A program made the position numbers and the translations under genes. Positions 29,004 to 38,000 of a DNA stretch of 64,000 nucleotides are shown here, piece by piece. Each line of letters starts with the position of its first letter. Position 1 is the stretch's first letter. The stretch comes from Pseudobutyrivibrio sp. MD2005 (GTDB taxonomy: Bacteria; Bacillota; Clostridia; Lachnospirales; Lachnospiraceae): assembly GCF_000621865.1 (NCBI RefSeq), contig NZ_JHXE01000017.1, positions 1 through 64,000 on the forward strand. The letters are read 5' to 3'. Under the pieces are notes generated by a model. The model made no database searches, had not been told where the DNA came from, and saw nothing but the letters and a program-made list of their open reading frames with translations.

Positions 29004-29456
29004 TCAACTATTGAATTTTATAATGTTCTCGTCGTTTAATACGAAGTCATAGGTATTATAGTCTTCACGTTCACGCCATCCCTCTGCGTGCCAGAATTGA
29101 TTGCCAAGCTCATTTCCCTTAAATGCAACAAGCTGAATCTTATTGATTCCTTCATCCTTAAGACGAATCATAGCCGCTGTGACCATGGCTTTACCGATAC
29201 CGTGATTACGATAATCCTCGTGAACACATACATGATAGAAACTTCCATGGCGTCCATCGTGGCCAGCTAAAATCGAACCAACTATTTTGCCGTCTGCGAT
29301 AGCTACAACAGATGTATTCGGATTTCGCTTTATAAATTTAAGAATTCCTTCCTTAGAATCATCAATGCTTCTCATTGCAAAACCATGAATAGTGGTCCAC
29401 AAATCATATACTTCTTCGTAATCACTTTCTTCCATGGTTCTGATTTGATATTCCAT
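29004..29456 (-). CDS. GNAT N-acetyltransferase in the arg operon
   Basis: 150 residues from MEYQIRTMEESDYEEV; AGGAG is 5 bases upstream of this ATG, while the longer frame start has none. The GNAT motif A is VCVHEDYRNHGIGKAMV (about 82-98) with the Q/RxxGxG/A acetyl-CoA loop RNHGIG. The end resembles ribosomal-protein and small-molecule acetyltransferases. Its place between argC and argJ suggests a role in N-acetylglutamate supply, but the sequence alone does not prove that; it is shorter than ArgA-type NAGS. Confidence 0.85.
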   Translation of the reverse strand: MEYQIRTMEESDYEEVYDLWTTIHGFAMRSIDDSKEGILKFIKRNPNTSVVAIADGKIVGSILAGHDGRHGSFYHVCVHEDYRNHGIGKAMVTAAMIRLKDEGINKIQLVAFKGNELGNQFWHAEGWREREDYNTYDFVLNDENIIKFNS

Positions 29457-29525
29457 AAAAACTCCTAAATTTAAAGAAATCTTATAAGCTTCATTAACTA
29501 CCATACCTGACCTCCGTATTGCCGC

Positions 29526-30578
29526 CTATGGGAACATTGGTGCAAAATCAAGTCCCATCTTTTCATCTAAACCAAAAATAATATTCATATTCTGAACTGC
29601 CTGTCCAGCAGCGCCCTTAACAAGATTATCAAGGGCTCCCATCATAACTACACGGCCTGTTCTTTCATCTATCATGCAACTAACATCAACAAAATTGCTG
29701 CCTTCAACCCATTTGGTTTCAGGACACTCCCCGTAATTCAAAACTCTTACAAAAAATTCATCATCATACATATCATGATATGCTTTCATAACCTCTTCCT
29801 TAGTAGGAAGCTTTCCATCCTTCTCTACAAGTGATGCATATTCAGTAACAAGGATGCCTCGATTCATTGGAACAAGATGAGGTGTGAAGTTAATCATAAT
29901 CTCTTTACCACATGCATATCCAAGCTGCTCCTCTATTTCAGGAGTATGTCTATGGCTTGTAACTCCATATGCTTTGATGCTTTCGTTAACCTCACAATAT
30001 AAATTAGGAAGCTTAGCTCCTCGACCTGCTCCACTGGTGCCTGACTTAGCATCTACTATTAATGTAGAAGGAGCAATCAAACCAGCCTTAACAAGTGGAT
30101 ATGCTGTAAGGATTGAGCAGGTTGTGTAACATCCAGGATTTGCAATAAGTCTTGCTCCCTTTTCCTTGTCACGATTAACTTCGCATAAACCGTAAACTGC
30201 TTCCTCTATAAACTGAGGACTCTTGTGCTCAATACCGTACCATTTTTCATAAACTGCTACGTCTTTAATTCTGTAATCTGCAGATAAATCGATAACCTTA
30301 CAGTTATTAAGAATCTCTTCTGTAAGAACTCCTGCAAGATATCCCTGTGGTGTAGCTGTGAAAATAACATCTACCTGCTTAGAAAGCTCTACTATATTGT
30401 CATCGAGGCATTTATCCTCAACCAATGTGAACATGTTCTTATAAATAGAAGCAAAGCGTTCATCTACATAGCTCCTAGATCCGTACCAAATAATCTCAGC
30501 CTGTGGATGTGAATATAGAAGTCTTACAATCTCGGCACCAGCATAACCAGTGGCACCAATAATACCTACTTTGATCAT
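29526..30578 (-). CDS. argC: N-acetyl-gamma-glutamyl-phosphate reductase
   Basis: 350 residues. The Rossmann start is VGIIGATGYAGAEIVRLL, and the catalytic cysteine is C150 in ANPGCYTT. The C-terminal catalytic domain contains HRHTPEIEEQ and the HLVPMNRGIL segment. It reduces the acyl phosphate made by ArgB with NADPH. First gene of the arg operon; GAGAGGA precedes the ATG. The promoter upstream is overlapped by an ArgR-like operator. Confidence 0.96.
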   Translation of the reverse strand: MIKVGIIGATGYAGAEIVRLLYSHPQAEIIWYGSRSYVDERFASIYKNMFTLVEDKCLDDNIVELSKQVDVIFTATPQGYLAGVLTEEILNNCKVIDLSADYRIKDVAVYEKWYGIEHKSPQFIEEAVYGLCEVNRDKEKGARLIANPGCYTTCSILTAYPLVKAGLIAPSTLIVDAKSGTSGAGRGAKLPNLYCEVNESIKAYGVTSHRHTPEIEEQLGYACGKEIMINFTPHLVPMNRGILVTEYASLVEKDGKLPTKEEVMKAYHDMYDDEFFVRVLNYGECPETKWVEGSNFVDVSCMIDERTGRVVMMGALDNLVKGAAGQAVQNMNIIFGLDEKMGLDFAPMFP

Positions 30579-30676
30579 AATAAATGTCCTCTCTTTAATC
30601 GTAATTTGATATTAATAATAGTACGCCTTCACTTTTGTAATGTAAAGTGTTACAGCAAAATTTTATAAATTAATCT

Positions 30677-30690
30677 TGCATAAATATACA
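30677..30690. promoter_or_regulatory. ArgR-like operator (ARG box) on the argC -10
   Basis: TGCATAAATATACA matches the ARG-box pattern TGAAT-WWWW-ATTCA at 12 of 14 positions. It covers the -10 hexamer of the argC promoter, so ArgR/AhrC bound with arginine would block polymerase. ArgR itself is not in the window. Confidence 0.72.
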
Positions 30691-30711
30691 CCTAAAATTC
30701 AGTTTTTTCAA
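30683..30711 (-). promoter_or_regulatory. Promoter of the argC operon
   Basis: On the minus strand, TTGAAA (30711-30706), 17-base spacer, TATATT (30688-30683), five of six matches at each box. The start would be near 30676, giving a leader of about 98 bases. Confidence 0.8.
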
Positions 30712-30747
30712 CGTCATTTTTAACAAATCTCATTTTTATACCCTATT

Positions 30748-30761
30748 TATGCATAAATTCA
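30748..30761. promoter_or_regulatory. Possible half ARG box upstream of argG
   Basis: TATGCATAAATTCA has a perfect right half (ATTCA after an AT centre) but a poor left half, 10 of 14 overall. It lies just upstream of the argG -35 and could be a weak auxiliary ArgR site. Confidence 0.35.
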
Positions 30762-30764
30762 CAC

Positions 30765-30793
30765 TTGAAATATGAGCATAGATGTTGTAAAGT
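30765..30793 (+). promoter_or_regulatory. Promoter of argG
   Basis: TTGAAA (30765-30770), 17-base spacer, TAAAGT (30788-30793). The start would be near 30800, and the ARG box at 30815-30828 would then sit just downstream of it. Confidence 0.65.
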
Positions 30794-30814
30794 AGTCTCA
30801 GTTGAAACAGTTAA

Positions 30815-30828
30815 TCAATATTTATTCA
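30815..30828. promoter_or_regulatory. ArgR-like operator (ARG box) before argG
   Basis: TCAATATTTATTCA matches the ARG-box pattern at 13 of 14 positions. It lies between the predicted argG start site and the AAAGGAG ribosome site, a position from which ArgR could act as a repressor by blocking early elongation or initiation. Confidence 0.75.
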
Positions 30829-30843
30829 TAAAGGAGAACAGAT

Positions 30844-32067
30844 ATGGCACAGGAAAAAGTAGTATTAGCTTATTCAGGTGGTCTTGATACCACAGCAATC
30901 ATTCCATGGCTCAAAGAAAACTATGGTTATGAAGTAATCTGCTGTTGCATCGATTGTGGACAGGGGGAAGAATTAGATGGTCTTTCAGAGAGAGCAAAGG
31001 CTTCAGGTGCTTCTAAATTATATATAGAAGATATTGTTGATGACTTCTGTGATAATTACATCGTACCTTGCGTACAGGCTGGTTCAATCTACGAGAACAA
31101 ATACCTTCTTGGTACAGCAATGGCTCGTCCAGGCATCGCAGCAAAGCTTGTTGAAATTGCTAGAAAAGAAGGCGCTGTTGCAATTTGCCACGGTGCTACA
31201 GGTAAAGGAAATGATCAGATTCGTTTCGAGCTTGGAATCAAGGCTCTTGCTCCAGACATCAAGGTAATCGCTCCATGGCGTAGCGACAAATGGAAGCTTC
31301 AGTCTCGTCAGGACGAAATCGATTACTGCAAGGCTCACGGCATCAATCTTCCATTCTCAACAGATCAGTCTTACAGCCGTGACCGTAACTTATGGCACAT
31401 CAGCCACGAAGGTCTTGAGCTTGAAGATCCTTCACAGGAGCCAAATTACGAGCATCTTCTTATGCTCACTACTCCTCCTGAGAAAGCTCCAGACAAGCCA
31501 GAGTACGTTACAATGACTTTCGAGCAGGGTGTACCTACATCAGTTAATGGAAAGAAAATGAAGGTTTCAGATATCATCAAAGAATTAAATAAAATTGGTG
31601 GTAGAAACGGAATCGGCATCGTAGATATCGTAGAAAACCGTGTAGTTGGTATGAAGTCTCGTGGCGTTTACGAGACACCAGGCGGCACTATCCTCATGGA
31701 GGCACACGCTCAGCTTGAAGAGCTTTGCCTCGACCGCGCGACAATGGAAATGAAGAAAGAAATGGGTGCTAAGCTTGCGCAGGTTTGCTACGAAGGAAAA
31801 TGGTTCACACCACTTTGCGATGCAATTCAGGCCTTCGTAAAATCTACTCAGGAATACGTTACAGGCGAAGTTAAGTTCAAGCTCTACAAGGGCAACATCA
31901 TCAAGGCTGGTACAACTTCACCATACTCACTCTACTCTGAGTCACTTGCATCATTCACAACTGGCGACCTTTACGATCACCACGACGCCGAAGGCTTCAT
32001 CACACTTTGGGGCCTCCCACTCAAGGTACGCGCCATGAAACTTCAGGAAAACCAGAAAAAGAAATAA
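30844..32067 (+). CDS. argG: Argininosuccinate synthase
   Basis: 407 residues. The ATP pyrophosphatase P-loop is AYSGGLDTT (9-17); [12 protein letters not shown] and the [12 protein letters not shown] segment are typical. It joins citrulline and aspartate. It is divergent from the argC operon and shares the ArgR-controlled region with it. AAAGGAG is 8 bases upstream. argH and argF are not in the window, so the pathway is split. Codon use is biased to CTT, CAG and ATC, suggesting high expression. A GC-rich terminator follows 5 bases after the stop. Confidence 0.97.
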   Translation: MAQEKVVLAYSGGLDTTAIIPWLKENYGYEVICCCIDCGQGEELDGLSERAKASGASKLYIEDIVDDFCDNYIVPCVQAGSIYENKYLLGTAMARPGIAAKLVEIARKEGAVAICHGATGKGNDQIRFELGIKALAPDIKVIAPWRSDKWKLQSRQDEIDYCKAHGINLPFSTDQSYSRDRNLWHISHEGLELEDPSQEPNYEHLLMLTTPPEKAPDKPEYVTMTFEQGVPTSVNGKKMKVSDIIKELNKIGGRNGIGIVDIVENRVVGMKSRGVYETPGGTILMEAHAQLEELCLDRATMEMKKEMGAKLAQVCYEGKWFTPLCDAIQAFVKSTQEYVTGEVKFKLYKGNIIKAGTTSPYSLYSESLASFTTGDLYDHHDAEGFITLWGLPLKVRAMKLQENQKKK

Positions 32068-32072
32068 CCCCT

Positions 32073-32103
32073 TGCCCCGCCAACTTAGGCGGGGCATTTT
32101 GCT
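32073..32103 (+). terminator. argG terminator
   Basis: TGCCCCGCC (32073-32081) pairs with GGCGGGGCA (32088-32096), six-base loop, then TTTT. Confidence 0.88.
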
Positions 32104-32145
32104 GCCCGGGGGCTGTGGGGCCGGCAGATTGCAAAATTTAGGGTA

Positions 32146-32176
32146 GCAAAATGCCCCTAGGTATAACCTAGGGGCA
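32146..32176 (-). terminator. Terminator of the small conserved gene
   Basis: TGCCCCTAGGT (32152-32162) pairs with ACCTAGGGGCA (32166-32176); on the minus strand the stem is followed by TTTTGC. It faces the argG terminator and shares with it a 17-base inverted repeat (32091-32107 with 32141-32157, one mismatch). Confidence 0.85.
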
Positions 32177-32189
32177 AGGGTATTTTTCT

Positions 32190-32357
32190 TTATTCTTCTT
32201 CGGTGTTGAGGGCGGAGTCAATGATTGACATGAGTTCCATGGCGCTACGGAAACTGATTTTTTCGTCGCGGTCGGCCCATGTAACCTGGCCCTGCCAAGT
32301 GTCGTTCTCAACATTATTTACATGTACAACAAATGTACCTTCCTTTTTATCTGTCAT
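32190..32357 (-). CDS. Small conserved protein of 55 residues
   Basis: Starts MTDKKEGTFVVHVNNV with GGGAGGTG 6 bases upstream; the longer frame extension has no ribosome site. The sequence TWQGQVTWADRDEKISFRSAMELM is the kind of conserved core I associate with a Lachnospiraceae family of unknown function. No signal or membrane segment. It follows exonuclease III by 65 bases on the same strand and has its own strong terminator. Confidence 0.72.
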   Translation of the reverse strand: MTDKKEGTFVVHVNNVENDTWQGQVTWADRDEKISFRSAMELMSIIDSALNTEEE

Positions 32358-32422
32358 AGTAACACCTCCCATTATGTATATAATACCACATAAAAACGTA
32401 TTTTGCCGCTTAAATAATTTGA

Positions 32423-33178
32423 TTACTGAAGGTCTAGCTCTATTGGACAATGGTCTGAACCCATGATGTCTGTGTGAATCTTGGCGTCAGTCATTCTGTC
32501 TCTTAGGTCTTCAGATACGATAAAGTAGTCGATGCGCCATCCTGCATTCTTCTCTCTTGCTTTGAATCTGTATGACCACCAAGAATAGATTTGCTCCTGA
32601 TCAGGATAGAAGAATCTAAAGCTGTCAATAAAGCCTGCATTTAAGAGCTCAGTCATTTTATTTCGCTCTTCATCAGTGAATCCTGCGTTACGACGGTTAG
32701 TCTTAGGATTCTTGATATCGATTTCTTCGTGAGCTACGTTTAAGTCACCGCAAAGGATTACTCCTTTCTTTTTGTTAAGCTCGCATAAATAAGCCCTGAA
32801 ATCATCTTCCCATGTCATTCGATAATCAAGACGCTTTAGTTCGTTCTGTGAGTTTGGTGTGTAGCATGTAATGAAATAATAATCGTCGAATTCAAGTGTG
32901 ATAACACGACCTTCATGGTCATGCTCTTCAATGCCAATACCATAGCTGACAGATAAAGGCTCCTTCTTTGTAAAAATTGCTGTTCCAGAATAGCCTTTCT
33001 TTTCAGCATAGTTCCAGTAAATGTGATAGCCTTCCTTTTCACATTCAAGCTGGCCTTCAGAAAGCTTTATCTCCTGAAGACAGAAAATATCTGCATCTAC
33101 CTCATCAAAGTATTCCCAAAAGCCTTTGCCGATAACAGCTCTAAGGCCATTTACATTCCATGAAATGAATTTGCTCAT
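32423..33178 (-). CDS. Exodeoxyribonuclease III (AP endonuclease)
   Basis: 251 residues of the ExoA/XthA family. All metal and catalytic motifs are seen: SWNVNGLRAV (5-14), LQEIKL (34-39), LCGDLNVAHEEID (about 145-157) and GSDHCPIEL at the C terminus. It cuts DNA 5' to abasic sites and removes 3' blocking groups in base excision repair. Eight bases separate it from the ABC permease gene, so it may be at the end of the efflux operon. AGGAGGG precedes the start. Confidence 0.94.
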   Translation of the reverse strand: MSKFISWNVNGLRAVIGKGFWEYFDEVDADIFCLQEIKLSEGQLECEKEGYHIYWNYAEKKGYSGTAIFTKKEPLSVSYGIGIEEHDHEGRVITLEFDDYYFITCYTPNSQNELKRLDYRMTWEDDFRAYLCELNKKKGVILCGDLNVAHEEIDIKNPKTNRRNAGFTDEERNKMTELLNAGFIDSFRFFYPDQEQIYSWWSYRFKAREKNAGWRIDYFIVSEDLRDRMTDAKIHTDIMGSDHCPIELDLQ

Positions 33179-33186
33179 TGTCCCTC

Positions 33187-34440
33187 CTAGTTAGTACGTA
33201 ATGCATCAATTGGATTAAGGTTAGCCGCCTGATGGCTTGGTAATATACCAAATACTATACCAATTACCATAGAAAATGCAACAGCTACAAAGGCTGCAGG
33301 CCAAGAAATTGCAACAGGTGTACCACTCATTATAGAAATGATTTGAGCAAGACCGATACCGCTGACTACTCCAAGCACACCACCCATAGATGTAAGCACT
33401 GCTGCTTCAGTCAAAAACTGAGCCATAATTTTACCTTTTCTGGCTCCTATAGCCTTTTTCAATCCAATCTCAGCCGTTCTTTCAGTGACGGATACAAGCA
33501 TGATATTCATAACGCCAATTCCACCAACAAGTAGAGAAATAGCTGCAATCCAAATAAGCATTGAATTGGTAGATGAAGAAAGCTGCTGTAACTGCTGTGC
33601 CTGTTCTAATAAATCTGTCGCCTCATATTTGATTGTATCATCTGTTGGATTGATACTTCCGTTAAGTATATCAGCACTCTTCTTTCCTGCAGCTGTCATA
33701 TCATCTGTAGATACAGCTCTTACAAGAATATTTTCTGGTTCATCATAGCGATAGCTTATAGGCCAATCCGAAATAGGAATATATACAACGCCAGACTCAT
33801 CCTGCATGTATGTCTCGTAGTCAGAGATAGAATTGATTGTAGGCTCAAATGTAGAGCGGGTTGCTACGACTCCAACAACAACATAGGAATCTCCTCCTAT
33901 CTCAAGCACCTTTCCAATAGGGTCCTCATTATTTAATAAATCAGTGGCTACTGAATCCTCTATAACACAGACCTTTTTATAGTCAGCCACCTCATCAGCA
34001 GTGAAAAGACGGCCTTTTTTCACTGTAAGATTATCTGTCTCGAAATAATCTGTTTCTACACCTTTAACATATCCGCCGTTCATAGAATTATTCATATAAT
34101 ACACGCCATCATAAATTTGTCGGGATGTGTATTTGCTGGCAGATTTCACCTCATCAAGGCTTCGAATATCTTTTAAAACATCGTCACTTATCTGAGGCAC
34201 TCCGTAAGGTGGATCATTATAACTCATATCACATGGCCAATCATTCTGATAAAGTTGAATGTCCACAGTGTTTGAGCCTGAGCCAATAAGATTTTGTTTT
34301 ATCTGCTGATTCGTTCCTTCGATAGTGGAAACAATGGCAATAATTGCTGCAATACCAATGATAATTCCAAGCATCGTAAGAAAAGATCTAAGTTTGTGTG
34401 TCCAAATACCTCTAAAGGCTAATCGTAAATTCTCAAGCAT
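33187..34440 (-). CDS. MacB-type ABC transporter permease
   Basis: 417 residues from MLENLRLAFRGIW, with GGGAG 6 bases upstream; a start 10 codons earlier is less likely. One N-terminal membrane helix (FLTMLGIIIGIAAIIAIV) is followed by a large extracellular MacB_PCD domain (about 45-270) and a C-terminal FtsX domain with three helices. It works as a mechanotransmission permease rather than a conventional pore. Last of the four transporter genes; partners are the ATPase and two adaptors upstream. Confidence 0.92.
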   Translation of the reverse strand: MLENLRLAFRGIWTHKLRSFLTMLGIIIGIAAIIAIVSTIEGTNQQIKQNLIGSGSNTVDIQLYQNDWPCDMSYNDPPYGVPQISDDVLKDIRSLDEVKSASKYTSRQIYDGVYYMNNSMNGGYVKGVETDYFETDNLTVKKGRLFTADEVADYKKVCVIEDSVATDLLNNEDPIGKVLEIGGDSYVVVGVVATRSTFEPTINSISDYETYMQDESGVVYIPISDWPISYRYDEPENILVRAVSTDDMTAAGKKSADILNGSINPTDDTIKYEATDLLEQAQQLQQLSSSTNSMLIWIAAISLLVGGIGVMNIMLVSVTERTAEIGLKKAIGARKGKIMAQFLTEAAVLTSMGGVLGVVSGIGLAQIISIMSGTPVAISWPAAFVAVAFSMVIGIVFGILPSHQAANLNPIDALRTN

Positions 34441-34450
34441 AGATTCTCCC

Positions 34451-35980
34451 TTAATAATCAAGCTCATCAACTACTTCACAGCTGATGCCTTCGATTTCTC
34501 CGTTTCCATATGGAAAAGCCAGATATTCCTCTGGAGCAACGCCCTGTTTTACTTCTGTCATAGAACCCCAAAGCACTTTGCCCACTTTTACATATTCCTT
34601 TTTAAGCTTTCCCTTAGAATTCATTTTCATAACAAAGCTGCCTGAAGCATCTTTTCTGATAAAATGCGACGGTATATAGTACCCACTAGACTCCTGGCCT
34701 GCAGGTGTGATTGAAATATCTACAGCAGAGCCAATTTCGATTCCACAGCTTCTGTCAAAGGTTGCTTTAAACTCATAGTTACTGCTGTTGCTATTACCAC
34801 CGCCACTGTAAAAATTGTTGCCAGTGCTAGGATTTTCGCTGATTGACGCTATCACAGCTTCTGTAGAAACTCCATTATCCCACGACATGACACTTACAGT
34901 ATCGCCAACATTTACACTATCCAAATAAAACTCACCAATACTTCCCGTGATGTAATACTCATCTGTGGCAGCCACAACCACAAATGGCTGTGTGTTATTG
35001 TAATTATCCTTATTTTGAATCTTTGAAACAGTACCAGAGACCTTAGCTATAATCGCACCATCATCAGTAGTGTTTTTCATAACTTCCAGCTCATTTTCAA
35101 GCTTTCGACATTCTAAATCTTGTCGTTCAACCACGATTGTCTGATTCTTGATTTCCTCCGCAAGCTCGCTAGGCTTTAGTCCTTCTGGCATACCAGTGTG
35201 AACACCTTCCCCCTCGTAGGAATCCTCTCCCACAATTTGCTTAGTCTCGCCATCGAGATAGAGGGTTGATGCAAGAAAATCGAAGGTTTCCTCTATTTCA
35301 ACTTTCTTGAAGTTTTCTTCGTTGTCCTTATTAGCAAGATATGATTTGATAGGATCAATGTCAGAATCCTCCTCAAGCTCCTCATATCTTCCTCCATTTT
35401 CTGTATATCCTGGCTTAAGATAAGAGGTATACAAAATCTCACCATCAGTATCAAAGCTTTCAATTGCGATAATATCATCAGTAAGATAATGGAAATCTCC
35501 AATATTCACATCAGTAACTGCAATATATTCTTTTTCTGCAACAAAAGTCTTTTCTCTGTAAACCTCCTGAGTATGAATGTATTCAGGAATAGGCTTTGTC
35601 TTTTCTAGACGCTCTAACTTCTTTTGCTCAGCCTCTAGATTCTGGGTTGCTTTCTGAAGCTGCAAAGTCTTGCCGTTAATATCCTGAGTTCCTTTATTTA
35701 CAGTCATAATCACATCACCAGCATTAACATGGTCTCCTTCGGCCACATTTACGCTCTTGATTTCTGTACCAGTTGCAATATAAACAGATTGTGATTTATC
35801 AGCAGTAACATCTCCATAGCTCTCTATGGTATCGCCCCAGTAGCCATCCATTCCATAATTTGCAAGTGATACTACCTGAGCAGTCTTCTTCCCCTGACTA
35901 TATTTATAGCCTGCAAATAGACCACCAACTGCCAGGGCTACGATTACAAGGATAATAATGAATGGTTTAAGCTTCTTCAT
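34451..35980 (-). CDS. Membrane-fusion adaptor protein, second of two
   Basis: 509 residues from [20 protein letters not shown], with GGAGGGTGAAG upstream inside the end of the ATPase gene (14-base overlap). A single N-terminal membrane anchor is followed by a biotinyl-lipoyl-like hairpin (about 60-110), a long helical hairpin interrupted by a beta-rich insert of about 120 residues (YIHTQEVYREKTF...), and beta-barrel/MP domains. HlyD/MacA-like. The insert is longer than in usual MacA proteins and may be a ligand- or envelope-contacting part; this is an inference. Confidence 0.85.
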   Translation of the reverse strand: MKKLKPFIIILVIVALAVGGLFAGYKYSQGKKTAQVVSLANYGMDGYWGDTIESYGDVTADKSQSVYIATGTEIKSVNVAEGDHVNAGDVIMTVNKGTQDINGKTLQLQKATQNLEAEQKKLERLEKTKPIPEYIHTQEVYREKTFVAEKEYIAVTDVNIGDFHYLTDDIIAIESFDTDGEILYTSYLKPGYTENGGRYEELEEDSDIDPIKSYLANKDNEENFKKVEIEETFDFLASTLYLDGETKQIVGEDSYEGEGVHTGMPEGLKPSELAEEIKNQTIVVERQDLECRKLENELEVMKNTTDDGAIIAKVSGTVSKIQNKDNYNNTQPFVVVAATDEYYITGSIGEFYLDSVNVGDTVSVMSWDNGVSTEAVIASISENPSTGNNFYSGGGNSNSSNYEFKATFDRSCGIEIGSAVDISITPAGQESSGYYIPSHFIRKDASGSFVMKMNSKGKLKKEYVKVGKVLWGSMTEVKQGVAPEEYLAFPYGNGEIEGISCEVVDELDY

Positions 35981-36671
35981 CTTCACCCTCCTGTTCCAGC
36001 CCATGATAGAGCTTGCCATCAACAATGCGATAAGTCTTCTTCGCATGGCTTGCTATATTGGCATCATGAGTAATCATTATGATAGTGGTGCCTTCGCTGT
36101 TTAGTTTTTCAAAAAGCTCCATAATAGCCGCTCCAGATTTTTGATCAAGAGCACCTGTAGGCTCGTCTGCAAGAAGTACCTTTGGATTATTTACAATTGC
36201 TCTTGCTATGGCAACACGCTGCTTTTGTCCACCGGAAAGCTGATCAGGACGAAATTTTACTCTATCTGCAAGTCCAACTCTCGTAAGAGCTTCGATTGCT
36301 CTACGTTCTCTTTCTTTTTTAGGCACCCCTGCATAGCTTAAAGGCAAAGCCACGTTCTCGATGGCATTTTCTTCATTCATCAGATAAAAGCTCTGGAATA
36401 CAAAGCCAATTGAGTGAAGCCTTAAATCAGACATCTGCCTGTCTTTAAGGCGAAGCACATCCTTATCCTCGAAATAGTATTCGCCAGAAGTAGGCTTATC
36501 CAGGCAACCAATGACATTCATTAAGGTACTCTTTCCAGAACCGGAAGGCCCCATGATTGCCACATACTCCCCTTCATCTACCTGAAGCGAAACATTATTA
36601 AGTGCTGGAACCGATGTTTCCGTGCCTGTTTGTCCATATACTTTATTAATGTTATTAAGCTTTACTATCAT
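35967..36671 (-). CDS. ABC transporter ATPase, MacB/LolD type
   Basis: 234 residues. Walker [10 protein letters not shown] (40-48), Q-loop FVFQSFYLM, signature LSGGQKQR, Walker [13 protein letters not shown], and H-loop ITHDA near the C terminus. The 'DEPTGALD' form is typical of the MacB/LolD/FtsE group. It energises the permease encoded two genes downstream. Two bases separate it from the first adaptor gene; its end overlaps the second adaptor by 14 bases, so all four genes are translationally linked. Confidence 0.95.
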   Translation of the reverse strand: MIVKLNNINKVYGQTGTETSVPALNNVSLQVDEGEYVAIMGPSGSGKSTLMNVIGCLDKPTSGEYYFEDKDVLRLKDRQMSDLRLHSIGFVFQSFYLMNEENAIENVALPLSYAGVPKKERERRAIEALTRVGLADRVKFRPDQLSGGQKQRVAIARAIVNNPKVLLADEPTGALDQKSGAAIMELFEKLNSEGTTIIMITHDANIASHAKKTYRIVDGKLYHGLEQEGEDEEA

Positions 36672-36673
36672 GA

Positions 36674-37867
36674 TTATTCGCCCTCAATACTTGATACTGT
36701 CTTCATGCCTTCAGTGTAATCCTCCATTGGATAGGCAATTAAATCGTCATTACTGATGCCTGAAACACTGTAAACCATCTCTGTGTCATAGTATTCCCCT
36801 AGTTCAATAGGCTGCTTACATAGTTTTCCCTTTTTACTTACCCAAACAAAAGGATTTCCCTCTTCATCATATGCAATGTAATAATCATAGATATAGGTTC
36901 CATCTGAAAAATCCATTTCTGATGTATCCCCTGCGCCTATTTCAATGTAAAGATGCTGCCCCATCATCAAGCCTTCGCTATTATCCAAAGTGATATAAAA
37001 TGGATATTTTGTAGAAGAACTGTCTGAAGAGCTACTGCCATAGCTGTCATTGTTGTTCTCCTGCTTAGATTCAGTATCGATTTTGGTGATTGTTCCTGTC
37101 CATGTCTGTGTCTTATCAACACGTGAGCGAAGTGTTACAGGCTCATCAACATTGATTGCCCACACGTTTTGCTCGTTAATCTGACCTTTAACGCGCATCT
37201 CCTTCGAGCCCAAAATAGTAATAAAAGAACCATCTGTGGTGTAAGGATTCGTGTCATCAGCAATCTTTGTGATAGTACCTGCAACAGGTGATGTTACAGT
37301 AGAATTACCGATTTTCTTATTGTTTTCCTCGATTTTAGCAGTAGTCTGCTCAATAGAATTGTTAGCGATAGCGATATCAGTATTAAGACCAGTAATCTGA
37401 TTTTGGATATCCTCTCTATCTGCTTTATCTTTATCAGTCTGCCCTTTTATCTTGTCATAGTCAGACTGTAGCTTTGTAATCTGGCGATTATAATCATCAA
37501 TGCTAAGCTTGTAACCCTCAATATCAAAACCATACTGGGTGTTTTCAGCCTCCAAGGATTCTGTTTTATATGAGAATAATGGTGTTCCCTTCTCTACTAT
37601 ATCTCCTTCAGACACAAAAATATTATCAAGCTCACGCTCTGAGCTTTTTGTGATGCTTGTAGATTCCTGTCCTTCCACAACTCCCATAAATACATCAGGC
37701 GTGTAGCCAGAACCTTCACCCATAATGTCTGCCAAAGAAATAGCATATATTTCTGAAGAATCATCTGAATTTGCTATCTTTTTACCTATTAGTCCAGACT
37801 TCCAAACAAATCCCGCACCTATAGCCAAAGCTGCAATAAGCACTAAAGCTACAATCTTCTTTTTCAT
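36674..37867 (-). CDS. Membrane-fusion adaptor protein, first of two
   Basis: 397 residues from MKKKIVALVLIAALAIG; AGGAAG sits 7 bases before this ATG. One membrane anchor is followed by a biotinyl-lipoyl-like domain, a helical hairpin (about 115-195, DKIKGQTDKDKADREDIQNQ region) and a barrel. A serine/asparagine-rich spacer lies in NNDSYGSSSSDSSS. HlyD/MacA-like. First gene of the efflux operon. It is unlike its paralogue at 34451-35980 in length and insert, so they are not recent duplicates. Confidence 0.85.
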   Translation of the reverse strand: MKKKIVALVLIAALAIGAGFVWKSGLIGKKIANSDDSSEIYAISLADIMGEGSGYTPDVFMGVVEGQESTSITKSSERELDNIFVSEGDIVEKGTPLFSYKTESLEAENTQYGFDIEGYKLSIDDYNRQITKLQSDYDKIKGQTDKDKADREDIQNQITGLNTDIAIANNSIEQTTAKIEENNKKIGNSTVTSPVAGTITKIADDTNPYTTDGSFITILGSKEMRVKGQINEQNVWAINVDEPVTLRSRVDKTQTWTGTITKIDTESKQENNNDSYGSSSSDSSSTKYPFYITLDNSEGLMMGQHLYIEIGAGDTSEMDFSDGTYIYDYYIAYDEEGNPFVWVSKKGKLCKQPIELGEYYDTEMVYSVSGISNDDLIAYPMEDYTEGMKTVSSIEGE

Positions 37868-37934
37868 AATCATTCTTCCTTTCAAACGAACATCAACTGT
37901 TCTATTCCCGATAATACAGTTATAGCATTAAAAT

Positions 37935-37970
37935 AGGGACAATGCAACACCTACATTGTCCCTTGTGTTT
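37935..37970 (-). terminator. Possible terminator of the HD-domain gene
   Basis: AGGGACAATG (37935-37944) pairs perfectly with CATTGTCCCT (37954-37963). The minus-strand tail is ATTTTAA, which is weak. It might instead act in the other direction, where TGTGTTTTATT follows. Confidence 0.5.
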
Positions 37971-38000
37971 TATTAATTCTATATATAATTTTAATGATTT

